Source: Pseudomonas sp. KNUC1026
GTDB lineage: Bacteria; Pseudomonadota; Gammaproteobacteria; Pseudomonadales; Pseudomonadaceae
NCBI RefSeq assembly: GCF_021650705.1
Contig: NZ_CP087138.1
Span: forward strand, 1,116,001 to 1,180,000
DNA length: 64,000 bases
Reading direction: 5' to 3'
Shown here: piece by piece, positions 17,781 through 26,913 of the stretch
How the letters are laid out: each line of letters begins with the position of its first letter
Numbering within the stretch: the first letter of the stretch is position 1
Translations under genes and position numbers: made by a program
Notes under the pieces: model-generated
Database searches by the model: none
Seen by the model: only the letters and a program-made list of their open reading frames with translations
Told to the model about the DNA's origin: nothing

Positions 17781-18679
17781 TCAGGCCGGTTGAGGGTGCG
17801 CGCGCGCCAGAATCCAGTCGACGAAATGGCGAATCTTTGGCACTTCGGCCGCGTGCTCCGGGTACGCCATAAAGTGTGCGCCCGGGCTGCGCATCGGATG
17901 CGCCACCGGCACCACCAGCTTGCCTTCGGCCAGTTCCTCGGCCACTAGGTAGCGCGGGATCAGCGCCACGCCGCAACCGGCGACCGCCGCGTGAATGCAC
18001 ATGTAGAAAGTATCGAAACGCGGGCCATGGTAGCTGCCTGCCGAATGCAGCCCCTGGGCAAGGAACCAGTCGTGCCAGGCCTCGGGCGCGAGGTGCATTG
18101 CAGCAATACGGTGTTGGCCAGGTCCTCGGCGCCGCCAAGCGGTGTGCTGGCCAGCAGGTCGGGCGCGCACACCGTCACCACCTCTTCACCGAACAGCTCA
18201 ACGCACGTGGCCCCAGGCCAGGTGCCCTGGCCGAAGAAGAACGCAACATCGGCCCGCGACTGGGTGAGGTCGAAGGGTTCGAGCTCGTTGCGGATCTCCA
18301 GGTGAATGTTCGGGTACTGCTTGCCGAACCCCTTGAGTGCCGGGATCAGCCAGCGTGCGCCGAAAGTGGGCTGGGTGGCCACCCGCAGCACTTCGGTCTC
18401 GCCGCCGTAGGAGAGGATGTAGCGGCTGGACATGTCGATCTGGGTGAGGATCTTGTTCACCTCGGCCAGGTACAGCGAGCCGGCCGGGGTGAGTTGCAGG
18501 CGCCTTCGCACCCGCTGGAACAGGTGGTGGCGCAGCATCTCTTCGAGCTGCGCTACCTGCTTGCTCACCGCGCTCTGGGTCAGGTGCAGCTCCTGCGCGG
18601 CGCGGGTGAAGCTCAAGTGCCGTGCGGCCGCTTCGAAGCATTGCAGGGCGGTCATGGAGGGGGTCAATCGTTTCGACAT
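17781..18679 (-). CDS. LysR-family regulator, GcvA-like (frame broken near 18100)
   Basis: About 299 residues from the ATG at 18679 (MSKRLTPSMTALQCFEAAAR). The N-terminal winged helix is intact (LSFTRAAQELHLTQSAVSKQ, VRRRLQLTPAG) and the effector domain begins well (LRVATQPTFGARWLIPALKG). After ANTVLLQ the frame is lost and the protein resumes in another frame as MHLAPEAWHDWFLAQG, ending ILARAHPQPA. Overall like the GcvA/DsdC branch. The nearest divergent gene is the DUF2242 lipoprotein, so no obvious target is adjacent. Confidence 0.8.
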
Positions 18680-18859
18680 GGCGCAACCGCAACAGCCAAA
18701 ACCGCGACTATACCTCAGCCCTCGGCAGCCTTGCCGGGCGGCGCGGCGCTTTTTCCCACAGCGCATGCGTAGTAAAGTCGCTTTTTGTGACGCTTGTTTC
18801 ATGCGTGTGCCCAAGGCCTGTTGCACAATGGGCGCCATGTGATATTTCCAGGATCCGCA

Positions 18860-19669
18860 ATGTCTGAATTCCCCCGTTTCGGTGCCTTGCGCACCGGCGT
18901 CGCGCTGGCGCTGCTGGCTGCCAGCCTCGCCGGTTGCTCTTCTTCCAAGAAGGCCGGCATCTACGAGCACGAGAGCTTCGACGACTCCGGCACTTTCTCG
19001 CGCAACTACCCCGTCAGCGACATGGCCTCCTGCGAGGCGGCGCGCCGTGCGCTGCTGAGCCAGGGTTACATCATCACCAGCAGCGACCCCGAACTGGTCG
19101 CCGGCCACAAGAGCTTCCAGCAAACCGCCGACACGCACCTGGAGATCAGCTTCAACGTCACCTGCGCCTCAGACACCACCGCCAACAAAAGCTCGATCGT
19201 GTTCGCCAACGCCTTGCTCGACCGCTACGCGCTGAAAAAATCCAATACCTCCGCCAGCCTCGGCGTGGGCGTGCTGGGCTCTGTGTCGATGCCGATCGGC
19301 TCCAGCGACGATTCGATGGTCAAGGTGGCCAGCGAGACGGTCGCCTCCGACACCTTCTACGACCGCTATTTCGCCTTGGTGGAGAACTTCCTGCCGCCGG
19401 ATGCGAAAAAGGCTGCGCATATCGAAGAAAAGCCGAGCAAGGAACTGGGCGTGCCCGAGCAGCCAGCGGCCAAGCCTGCCGAAGCGGCGGCTGCGGCGCC
19501 TGCGGCCGCGCCTGCAGGGCATGAAGCCGCCGCGCAGCAGGCGCCTCAGCCTGCCGCCATCGCCCCGGCAACGCCTGCAGACGGTGCACAGCCACCTGAT
19601 GAGAGCTTAAATTCTCAACCCATAGCGCCGCCGGCAGATGAGCCTCCGATCACCACTGATGAGCGGTGA
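18860..19669 (+). CDS. DUF2242 lipoprotein
   Basis: 269 residues from the ATG at 18860. A lipoprotein signal ends LLAASLAGC (Cys at about 29), followed by SSSKKAGIYEHESFDD and a folded domain to about residue 175 matching the DUF2242 family (SCEAARRALLSQGYIITSSD, HLEISFNVTCASD, GSVSMPIGSSDDSMVKVASE). The last 90 residues are a low-complexity alanine/proline tail that probably spans the periplasm or peptidoglycan. Function unknown. An IS5-family element is inserted four bases after the stop codon. Confidence 0.82.
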   Translation: MSEFPRFGALRTGVALALLAASLAGCSSSKKAGIYEHESFDDSGTFSRNYPVSDMASCEAARRALLSQGYIITSSDPELVAGHKSFQQTADTHLEISFNVTCASDTTANKSSIVFANALLDRYALKKSNTSASLGVGVLGSVSMPIGSSDDSMVKVASETVASDTFYDRYFALVENFLPPDAKKAAHIEEKPSKELGVPEQPAAKPAEAAAAAPAAAPAGHEAAAQQAPQPAAIAPATPADGAQPPDESLNSQPIAPPADEPPITTDER

Positions 19670-19672
19670 TTA

Positions 19673-20531
19673 GGCTCTGTACGTAATTGGCAGAAACTCA
19701 GCCAAACCCATGCTCCAGGCCATTTGCCGTAGAGTCTCCCGCCATGCAGGGAAAGGAATTTTCTGATGGCCAGTCGATACGATATTTCAGATGAAGCTTG
19801 GGGTTTGGTAGCGGATCTTTTCGCAGGTCCGCAGCGCAAAGGCCGCCCCAGCCGCGACGACAGGCAGATGCTCAATGGCATCCCGTGGGTACTCTGTTCG
19901 GGGGCACCCTGGCGCGACATGCCGGAGGATTTCGGGCCTTGGTCAAGCGTCTATCAGCGCTTTCGTGATTGGCGAAACCAACGTGTCTTCAGCCAGATGC
20001 TCAAACGGCTGCAACTGAAGCTCAATGAAAAAGGCCGCATCGATCTGAAGACCTAGATGATTGACTCGACCGCCATACGCGCTTCCGGCTCGGCCTCCGG
20101 CGCGGGTAAAAAGGGGGGCTGACGAACCCGCCGATCATGCTCTAGGCCGCAGCCGCGGGGGCTTCACGACCAAGATTCATATGCTGTGCGACGCTAACGG
20201 CATTCCTCTTCGCTTTCTGCTCTCCGGTGGCAACGCAAGCGACATCAACTACGCCCAACCCCTCCTGGACGGCGCCCACCTTCCGACTGTCCGTGGCCGG
20301 CCACGCAAGCGTTGCAGATGGCTACTGGCAGACAAAGGTTATGACGCCGAGGCGCTGCGCCAATACTGCGACCGCTATCGAATGCAGCCCGTCATTGAGC
20401 GGATGTTCGGCTGGCTCAAAGACAACCGCGGAATGGGTACGCGCTATGACAAGCTGGCGGAGAGCGTTGCCGCTATGGTTTCGCTGGCGTGCTCGTTACG
20501 GTGTTTAAAAAAGTTGGTTTCGTACAGAGCC
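19673..20531 (+). mobile_element. IS5-family insertion sequence, 859 bp, decayed
   Basis: Terminal inverted repeats GGCTCTGTACG (19673-19683) and CGTACAGAGCC (20521-20531), flanked by a TA dinucleotide at each side (19671-19672, 20532-20533), as expected for the IS427 branch of IS5. The element holds one damaged transposase and sits between the DUF2242 gene and a toxin remnant. Confidence 0.88.
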
Positions 20532-20534
20532 TAA
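19766..20534 (+). pseudogene. IS5-family (IS427 group) transposase, disrupted
   Basis: DDE transposase. The first part (MASRYDISDEAWGLVADLF to GRIDLKT) ends at a TAG that stands where tryptophan is expected before MIDSTAIR, the first catalytic Asp. The frame then changes at an A5G6 run, a sequence that in this IS group often serves programmed frameshifting, and continues ADEPADHALGRSRGG to LADKGYDAEALR (second Asp). Compared with the copy at 21.2-21.5 kb, about 28 residues are missing between CDRYRMQPVI and ERMFGWLKDN (catalytic Glu). The nonsense codon and internal deletion make it inactive. Confidence 0.85.
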
Positions 20535-20535
20535 C

Positions 20536-20712
20536 AAAGATTTTGACTCCCTGAACCCAATGGATGTGAAAGAGATCCCGGTAGGGTGCGCAGGCACGCT
20601 ACCAGATGGGCGTAATATCGTGGTTCGTCCGGATAGCTCAGACGGCAGACCAAAGCTTGAATTACAAGATGGGCGGAATAGAATTAAGGTGAGATATGGC
20701 AAAAGTGAATGA
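20536..20712 (+). pseudogene. C-terminal tail of a polymorphic toxin or bacteriocin (5' part lost)
   Basis: An open stretch of 58 codons beginning right after the IS. It reads VGCAGTLPDGRNIVVRPDSS, then DGRPKLELQDGRNRIKVRYG, a terminal strand pattern often found at the extreme C-terminus of Rhs, CdiA and bacteriocin toxins. There is no start codon context or upstream domain, so the body of the gene has been lost by IS-mediated deletion or rearrangement. The next gene starts inside its last codons, the usual toxin-immunity arrangement. Toxin activity cannot be named from this tail. Confidence 0.5.
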
Positions 20713-21105
20713 GATCTACGAAGATTGGCTGGAAGAATGTTCTGGGCGATATTGTGTAGAAAAGATTTGCGACGACGCGACTGGACTTGAGATTTGTATC
20801 TCATCCAGGAGAGATGCGTGCTACTGTTAGTATTAAATTTGACTTGATTGATATGGTTGGCTATCAGGTTTTTAATGATAGTTATATTTTGGCTAGAAAT
20901 AAATCTCAGCAAAGAAATCCCATTCGCTCAATTTTCAAAGAAAAAAAATTCTATGCTTATAAGTCAAATTAAAGATGAGACTTATGGAGCTGTAGATATT
21001 CAGAATCTAAATCACTATTGCTTTCTGTTGGCTGAAGAGTGTGTGGATATTGTTTGTTTTGGCGAGCCCAGCATAAAAATAATACAGGTAAGTAGCTCTT
21101 CCTAG
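20696..21105 (+). pseudogene. Putative immunity protein gene, two frameshifts
   Basis: Starts at an ATG at 20696 overlapping the toxin tail (MAKVNEIYEDWLEECSG), continues in a second frame (GEMRATVSIKFDLIDMVGYQ, then VFNDSYILARNKSQQRNPIR) and, after an A8 run near 20947, in a third frame (ISQIKDETYGAVDIQNLNHY, CFLLAEECVDIVCFGEPSIK). Joined, it is a compact acidic protein of about 130 residues, as expected for an immunity protein. Base composition is much more AT-rich than flanking genes. No named immunity family was recognised. Confidence 0.5.
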
Positions 21106-21177
21106 ATATTTGCTGTTCTTGAGGGTACTTAGCTCCAAGTGGACTCTCTTTTTTCACAGAAGTGGGGAGTGGGGTTA

Positions 21178-21469
21178 GGCTCTGTACGAAACCAGCTGTT
21201 TTAAACACCTCAACGAGTACGCCAGCGAAATCATAGCGGCAAGGCTCTCCGCCAGCTTGTCGTAGCGTGTACCAATTCTGCGGTTGTCTTTTAGCCAGCC
21301 GAACATCCGCTCGATGATGTTCCGTTGCGCATATTTGGGCTTGTCAAACAGGCGAGGCAAGCCTGGTTTCGGCTTGCGCTTCATGATTCGCAAGGGAATG
21401 ACGGGCTCCATTCGATAGCGGTCGCAGTATTGGCGTAGCGCCTCGGCTTCATAACCTAAGCACAGAGCC
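21178..21469 (-). mobile_element. 292-bp deletion derivative of the same IS5-family element
   Basis: Bounded by GGCTCTGTACG at 21178 and GCACAGAGCC at 21460-21469, with TA on both sides (21176-21177, 21470-21471). Inside, only the last third of the transposase remains (GYEAEALRQYCDRYRMEPVI, the KPGLPRLFDKPKYAQRNIIE segment, MFGWLKDNRRIGTRYDKLAE). Both ends are kept while the first two thirds are gone, giving a MITE-like element that a related transposase could still mobilise. Confidence 0.75.
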
Positions 21470-21553
21470 TACTGACCTTGCCTATCATCTGACGGGTTTC
21501 AGGATCGGGAGAGGTAGGAAAGAGCTGTTCCTCCCCCCTGATTGCGAAAATTT

Positions 21554-22026
21554 TTATCGATGAAGTGGATCAGCTGATTTATAGATAAGTGTCAGTGCTC
21601 TGATAGTCATTTCTGGTGTATAGCCTACGAATATCGCTATCCCTGGGTTTGAGGCAAGATTGAATCGCTCCGCTCCTCCAGTAGGTGCCCATATTGAAAT
21701 GGTAGTAGGTGGGTAGGTCTCCAGGGCGCTCCAAAAGTACTATGAATATCTGCCTGACTCGAATCTACGCTAAGTTTATAAGGTAGCGCCCCTTCGTAAG
21801 CAATGGTACTCAGGCGGTCCGGATTGGCCTGGATGTTCAGCTGATAGAATATATCGTCTTTTTCAGTGAATAATAACTCCAGTCCTTTGTGGTTGGTGTA
21901 ATAGTAATCTGGGGTTTCTTCGACAGCCTTGTTTCGGGTCATTGTCTCAATGCCAAAGACTTTATCGGGAGTTTTCTGACTCGTTCCAAGTAAGGCAATG
22001 ATTGATTCAATATGTGTGTCATTCAT
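21554..22026 (-). CDS. Putative pyocin immunity protein, DUF6392-like (frame broken near 21705)
   Basis: The ATG at 22026 overlaps the pyocin stop codon (ATGA), the normal immunity position. The first frame runs MNDTHIESIIALLGTSQKTP to STFGAPWRPTHLLPF and stops at 21637. A neighbouring frame continues sensibly as TISIWAPTGGAERFNLASNP, GIAIFVGYTPEMTIRALTLI and ends KSADPLHR at 21554, so one base is probably missing near 21705. The whole would be about 157 residues. The tail resembles DUF6392-type proteins found beside S-type pyocins; that assignment is tentative. Confidence 0.6.
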
Positions 22027-24014
22027 TTGTAGAGTTCCAGTTCCACGTTAATCGAATTGATCTCATGTTCCAGCTCGGCAACGCGTTCTGTCGTCAGTCC
22101 GGATTCCAGCAATGCTTGCTCTATGGCCTTAAGATTGTTACCTACGGCTGCACGCAAGTCGTTAGCGTCATGCTCGGCCTTGTCATTAGTGTTCCGTCGG
22201 CCGTAGGTCTCACTTTTCTGTTGATGCACCCAATCGGGAATAGCGACTGCAGCAGATTGATTAAGAATAGCCCTTATTGCGCTTTCCGGAAGTTCAGGGT
22301 AAGCCCGCTTTAATGAAATACGAATAGCTTTTTGAGAAGGCATATGATCATTCTGGATTCCATCTCCTTTTTCACTTCGTTTGACCAAGTCGAGGTAGGG
22401 ACCTGTGTCACCGACTTTGACAGGTGGCGCTTTTACCGCCAGGTAAACTGGCGGTAAACCTGAGGTGGCAGGGTACCGGACTATGTAGATTTCATGGTCA
22501 AGTACTTCGTATCCCGGTATCACGTTCCCGGTTGCGGGTGTCAATATCTCGGCTGGCCCCGTCGGTGGCTGCACCGCTGAAGGTTCGGGGAGTAGCTCGG
22601 TAGAGGGGTCTGGTGGTTGTGCAACGGGGGTTACGGTAATCAAACGTGGGGGTTGATGCAGCACGCCTTGCCAAGCGTTACCAGAGGCCGGGACGCTTGC
22701 ATCGATTATCTGCGCCGGCACCGAGGCTTCCAGGTTCGCCAGTACGTGTAACTCAATACGGTCCTGGGTTACGCGGGGTATGAGTGCATAAGGAAGCGAA
22801 ACGGTTTGGCCATGTTCTACGCCAGAAATGTCCAGATCCGGGGCGATGTCAGACAGCGGGACAAGCAGGTGCTTGGGTAGCTCGCTGTTTCCGAGCCGAG
22901 AAGGGGCCAGAACGGCCAACGCTCCGTAGACTGCTAAAACCGGGGCGAGCCGAGTGGCCGCAAACTCAGCGAGAACTTTAGCTGTTTCTATCAGCGCTTT
23001 TTTTATTGCGCTGTTTAATACGTCCGGGGTGATCTGATGCAGGCCAATCAGGTTGCCGCCGGTTATGATGGAGGGGTAAGTGGTAGCGTTATTAGGTAGG
23101 CTCAGAGCCAAAGAACCAGGCCGCGCCATCAATGCAGCATTTTCGGCCAACTGCTTGCCTGCTTGGGCCTGCTCCTGCTGACGCGCGGTTTCCTTTGCAT
23201 CAGTCAGTTCCTGACGTTTGGAAACACTCTCCGGGCGTTGTAGCAGAGTGCGGACTTGGTCGGCTCTTGCTGCCATCAACGCATGCTCGATGCTAAGTGG
23301 GGCAGCATTGCTCAAGCGTTCATGGAATTCGGCCAACGCAACGGGATCACCCCAATGAGCAGGTTCGACGTGAGCCAACACTTGCTCGGTGGTCAGGTTC
23401 AAAGGATCGAACGGCAACGTCGTGAGCGTAAGTGCCAGGCTTGCATCTGCTTGAGACTGGTATTGGTTCAACAGCTCGTCGAGCTGGGCAAAGATGTTGA
23501 GTGACGCCTCTGAAGTTGGGGCATTCGACAGAGCTGCGTAGAGTGAGTCGGTCTCTACCATTACCTCAGCTCTGACGGCGACTTCACGTTCTGAGCGATG
23601 TTGATGGAGCGTCTTCAAGCTTGCCGAAATATCTTCTCTGAAGGTACTTTGGCTGGTGGCCAGGTTTGCTTGTGAAAGAGTGTCGAGGCGAGCAGCTTTA
23701 GCCTCGTGCGTTTCGGCGGCAATCGCGTGTGTCAGTGCGGCCTGCAGCCGGTTTTGATATCTCATCCGGCCTTCGTTGGATTGCCACGCACTGAGTGGGA
23801 GTTTGGCGAACGCATCGCCTTCATTGATGCTGAGAGGCCAGGGGGTATATAGAGAATTTGCGGAATCGCGATTTTGCGAAGCAAGCAGGTTGTAGGTGTT
23901 TTTTAGTTCATTCATCCTGGTGTGACGTTGTGCTAACTGCTTGAGTACAGGTAGCGAGGGTTCTACCGTAGCCGTAATGTCTGACTCGATTGTTGAGTCT
24001 ATGGCGTTGATCAT
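22023..24014 (-). CDS. S-type pyocin (bacteriocin with nuclease-like C-terminus)
   Basis: 663 residues. The N-terminal 300 residues are helical and A/Q/L-rich (translocation or receptor part). Residues about 350-530 match the S-type pyocin domain (ISGVEHGQTVSLPYALIPRV, GNAWQGVLHQPPRLITVTP, YEVLDHEIYIVRYPATSGLP, PVYLAVKAPPVKVGDTGPYL). The C-terminal 110 residues carry GDGIQNDHMPSQKAI, DWVHQQKSETYGRRN and a long helix, a histidine-centred pattern seen in nuclease toxins; the exact fold is not certain. The coding sequence overlaps a downstream immunity gene and an upstream 71-residue frame that is probably its own N-terminus. Lower GC than neighbours. No clear SOS or P-box element was found upstream. 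Confidence 0.8.
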   Translation of the reverse strand: MINAIDSTIESDITATVEPSLPVLKQLAQRHTRMNELKNTYNLLASQNRDSANSLYTPWPLSINEGDAFAKLPLSAWQSNEGRMRYQNRLQAALTHAIAAETHEAKAARLDTLSQANLATSQSTFREDISASLKTLHQHRSEREVAVRAEVMVETDSLYAALSNAPTSEASLNIFAQLDELLNQYQSQADASLALTLTTLPFDPLNLTTEQVLAHVEPAHWGDPVALAEFHERLSNAAPLSIEHALMAARADQVRTLLQRPESVSKRQELTDAKETARQQEQAQAGKQLAENAALMARPGSLALSLPNNATTYPSIITGGNLIGLHQITPDVLNSAIKKALIETAKVLAEFAATRLAPVLAVYGALAVLAPSRLGNSELPKHLLVPLSDIAPDLDISGVEHGQTVSLPYALIPRVTQDRIELHVLANLEASVPAQIIDASVPASGNAWQGVLHQPPRLITVTPVAQPPDPSTELLPEPSAVQPPTGPAEILTPATGNVIPGYEVLDHEIYIVRYPATSGLPPVYLAVKAPPVKVGDTGPYLDLVKRSEKGDGIQNDHMPSQKAIRISLKRAYPELPESAIRAILNQSAAVAIPDWVHQQKSETYGRRNTNDKAEHDANDLRAAVGNNLKAIEQALLESGLTTERVAELEHEINSINVELELYK

Positions 24015-24226
24015 TGCAGCGGAGATGCTTTGGCGCCGGCTAGAATAGGTCCGGCTTCATCAATGAATTGATTAACAAAGTCAGGATAGAACCAGTGTGG
24101 GGGCAACCCAGGTACCGGGTGCTGAATGGGGATGCCCGGAATTATTTGATCGTTTTTTATTTGCTCTTCATCGTCTGGCCATGTGATGTTGGTCGTTCCG
24201 AGGGTAATATCTTCTTGCTGCGCCAT
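24011..24226 (-). CDS. Small frame ahead of the pyocin, probably its true N-terminus
   Basis: 71 residues, MAQQEDITLGTTNITWPDDE, then proline-rich IIPGIPIQHPVPGLPPHWFY and IDEAGPILAGAKASPLQ. GGAGG lies eight bases before the ATG, a far better ribosome-binding site than the one for the pyocin ATG at 24014. A single extra C near 24020 would fuse the two frames as KASPAAMINAIDS. Acidic, proline-rich N-termini are common in Pseudomonas bacteriocins. Read as given, it is a separate ORF overlapping the pyocin by four bases. Confidence 0.6.
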   Translation of the reverse strand: MAQQEDITLGTTNITWPDDEEQIKNDQIIPGIPIQHPVPGLPPHWFYPDFVNQFIDEAGPILAGAKASPLQ

Positions 24227-24664
24227 CAGTGATCCTCCATGTCGAGAGGGAACACTGATGGCAGATGGTTTTTAAAGTAATACGGAAATTATTTCATTGG
24301 AATTGATATTGCGAACTGGTTGGGTTGAGGTATCAAGAAGCTATTTTCTTGAACAGTAATTCCCAGGTGGCTAGTTGCTTCGTTTTTTGCGAATCCACTT
24401 ATTGAAGCGACTTCGTTTCAGCTGTTTTCGGTGGTTCCGAACTCATGAAATCACTTGAAGAAAGCGAGAGGCTCCAGATAGCCCAAACCCTGATTCATTG
24501 ACTTCAAGCGCAGCTGGGGAGCAGATTAATTTATGCCAGGAATCAGAAAGTTCGTATTGGTATAGCCCGTTGACTATAAATAACTATGGGGCTGTGGAAC
24601 GACACAGGCACGAGCGAGCGCGACCGGGTTGATACACTTGAGAGCGATATCGAGCTTTGATCTA
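24227..24664. other. 438-bp AT-rich intergenic region upstream of the pyocin
   Basis: Low-GC sequence between the pyocin and AraC genes. It should hold the pyocin promoter. I see no convincing LexA box, PrtN P-box, RNA gene or coding frame longer than about 20 codons. Confidence 0.45.
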
Positions 24665-25707
24665 TCAATCTGCCAGCGTACGCCGGTACGCCCCAGGCGT
24701 AACGTCACTCCAGCGCTTGAACGCGCGAGTGAACGCTTCGGCCGAAGTAAAACCCAACAAGTAGGCGATCTCACCAAAGCTCAACTCCGTGTCGCGGATG
24801 TAAGCCAGCGCGAGGTCCCGGCGGGTGTCGTTGAGCAGCTCTCGAAAGCCCACGCCTTCCTCGGCCAGCTTGCGCCGCAGTGTCCAGCTGGGCATTTTCA
24901 GCTGGGCGGCAAGGCCTTCAAGGTCGGGCTCACGCCCGCCGCTGAGCATCGGGCCCAGCAAAGCCACTACGCGCTCGCTCAGGCGCCGGCCACGGGTCAG
25001 TTGCTCCAGCTCGTTTCGCACAACAGCAACAGTTGCTGCCAGGTACCGGGGCAGTGCGCCGGGTTGGGCAGGGCCAATTGCTCGTTGGACAGGCGCACGC
25101 CATTGCCTTGAGCGTCGAAGCGCACCGGCTGCTGGCACAGTGGCGCATAGGCGTGGGCGTAGTCGGGGGCGGGGAATTCGATCAGCAGTTGCTCGGCCAC
25201 CAGCGGCTCGCCTGCAAGGGCGCCAAGTTGATGCAGCCAGCCACTGAGCAGGGAGTCGACCACGAAGCGGTTGAAGCGGTTGTAGGGGGCGATGGAGTAG
25301 AACCAGAGCCAGGCGCCTGCTGCGTCCTCGGCCAGGTACGAGCGGCCACGATAGTTGCTGGCATACAACGGCTCGAAACGCAGCAAGGTGCGCGCTGCCT
25401 CGCGCAGGTTCGGCGCCTGGGCTGCCGCCACCCCGGCCAGGCCCGCCACCGGCAATTGGCACAGCTGGCCCATGCGCAAGCCCAGCGCCGGGTCCGCGGC
25501 GAGGGCCATGGCGGCATGGCCCAGGCGCATGTAGCGCGGGATCGAAAGCCGTGCGCCCGGCTCGGCGAGGCGTTGAGGGCCCAGGCCGAAGCTTTCGAGC
25601 AAGCCTTCGGGCGGGTGGCCCCCAGCGCGCAAAGCCTGGCCCAGCAGGCCTGCGTAGTTGACCGAGAGGTCGCCCAGGCGCAGCCGGGGCGCGTGGTTCA
25701 CAGCCAC
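24665..25707 (-). CDS. AraC-family regulator, OruR/ArgR-like (frame broken near 25012)
   Basis: About 347 residues from the ATG at 25707. The N-terminal ligand-binding region (LSVNYAGLLGQALRAGGHPP, LSIPRYMRLGHAAMALAADP, LRMGQLCQLPVAG, FVVDSLLSGWLHQL) matches the arabinose-binding-like domain of the OruR group. After QQLLLLCE the frame changes and the DNA-binding half follows: PSWTLRRKLAEEGVGFRELL, LALAYIRDTELSFGEIAYLL, GFTSAEAFTRAFKRWSDVTP, an intact double HTH. The start overlaps the end of the nitrilase-like gene by ten bases, so regulator and enzyme are in one operon. Confidence 0.82.
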
Positions 25708-26739
25708 AGGTTGACCAGCCGCGCGCCCGGCCCCGCTGAGGCCTCATGCACCTGGCCACCTTGGGCGACGAAGCTTTGCCCGTCGCTGCGCCGGTCCCAG
25801 AAGCGCCCTTGCAGGAACACGCCGATGCTCGGCACGGGCAGGGCGGCAGCGGCGCTGGCCCAGCGGGCATGCTCGCCCGCCCAGCCGTCGCCATCGACCC
25901 AGGCCGGGATCGCCAATAGCTGTGCGCCGGCCGCCACCAATGCCTGGCCCTGGTCGGTGTCGAGGCTGTCGTGGCCGATCATCACGCCCAGGCGCCCGGC
26001 CGGGGTATCGAACAGTGCCGGGGGCGCGCCGGTATCGCTGTCGGCCACTCCGCGCATGGCGCCGGCCAGGGCCTGCCTGGTGGGTTGCCCGATGACCTGG
26101 CCATCCGGCCCGAACACCACGGTCACGTTATCGAGCGGCCCACCGCCGGCCTTGAGCTCGCCCTCGTCGAGCCATGGGGTGGGCAGCACGACGCTGCCGG
26201 CCACCAGACGTTACGCCGAACTCCTGGGCCAGGCCGCCGAACAGGCGCATGTATTCATGGGCCATGTGCCGGGCTTTGAGGCGCAAGCGCGCATCTGCGG
26301 AGCGGTCGGTGTCCTCGGCGCCAAGCCAGGCCCAGGCGAAGCTCAGCGGGTGAGTGGCGGCCAGCCAATGGCTGGCTTCGCTGTGATGGCTGGCCTGGTA
26401 GAACTCGCGTTTTTCACCGCGCAGCCATAGCCAGGTGCCGGTGTGCTCGGGCAGCACCACAATCGTGCGCGGGTTGAGCAGCCCCCATTGGCGCGCTTGC
26501 GCAAGCCAGGCGTGCAGCTTGAGTTGCAGGCGTGGGAGGTCGTGGTAGTCGGGGGCGAACAGCTCGGCCTGCACCCCAAGCAGGTTGCCGCGCTCGCTCG
26601 GCGTGCCCTGGTTCACGGCCAGTTGCACGCGAAGGTCGGCCAGGTAATGCGCAGGCTCGCGTTTCTGCGCCCAATAGCCATAGCCGCCGGCGGCGCCTGC
26701 GGTGAGCAGCAGCAACAGGAAAATCAAAAGCTTGCGCAT
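25698..26739 (-). CDS. Membrane-anchored carbon-nitrogen hydrolase (nitrilase superfamily; frame broken near 26205)
   Basis: About 346 residues. The ATG at 26739 opens with an N-terminal membrane anchor (MRKLLIFLLLLLTAGAAGGY). RTIVVLPEHTGTW contains the catalytic Glu position, and after the frame change LVAGSVVLPTPWLDEGEL leads to FGPDGQVIGQPTRQ and GRLGVMIGHDSLDTDQGQAL, where the usual Cys of the nitrilase triad is replaced by His/Asp (IGHDS). ALVAAGAQLLAIPAWV completes the fold. The missing nucleophile, if real, would make it a non-catalytic or altered member. Coupled to the AraC regulator downstream. Confidence 0.75.
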
Positions 26740-26913
26740 GGGGAACGGCCGGGCAGAGGACGCGCTCAGGGTAGTCGGCCTGCACGCCAGGATCAATAAC
26801 TTGTCAGTTTCGATCATTGAGCCACTGGCTGCGCCGCTTTACTGTGGCGCTCAGCCAGGCGCCCCATACACTTTCATAACGGCGCCGCCTACCGTGAACC
26901 GCTGGAGCCTGCC

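Noticed and set aside
24227..24664. LexA/P-box-like pyocin promoter
   Set aside because: No site matching CTG-N10-CAG or the PrtN element convincingly.
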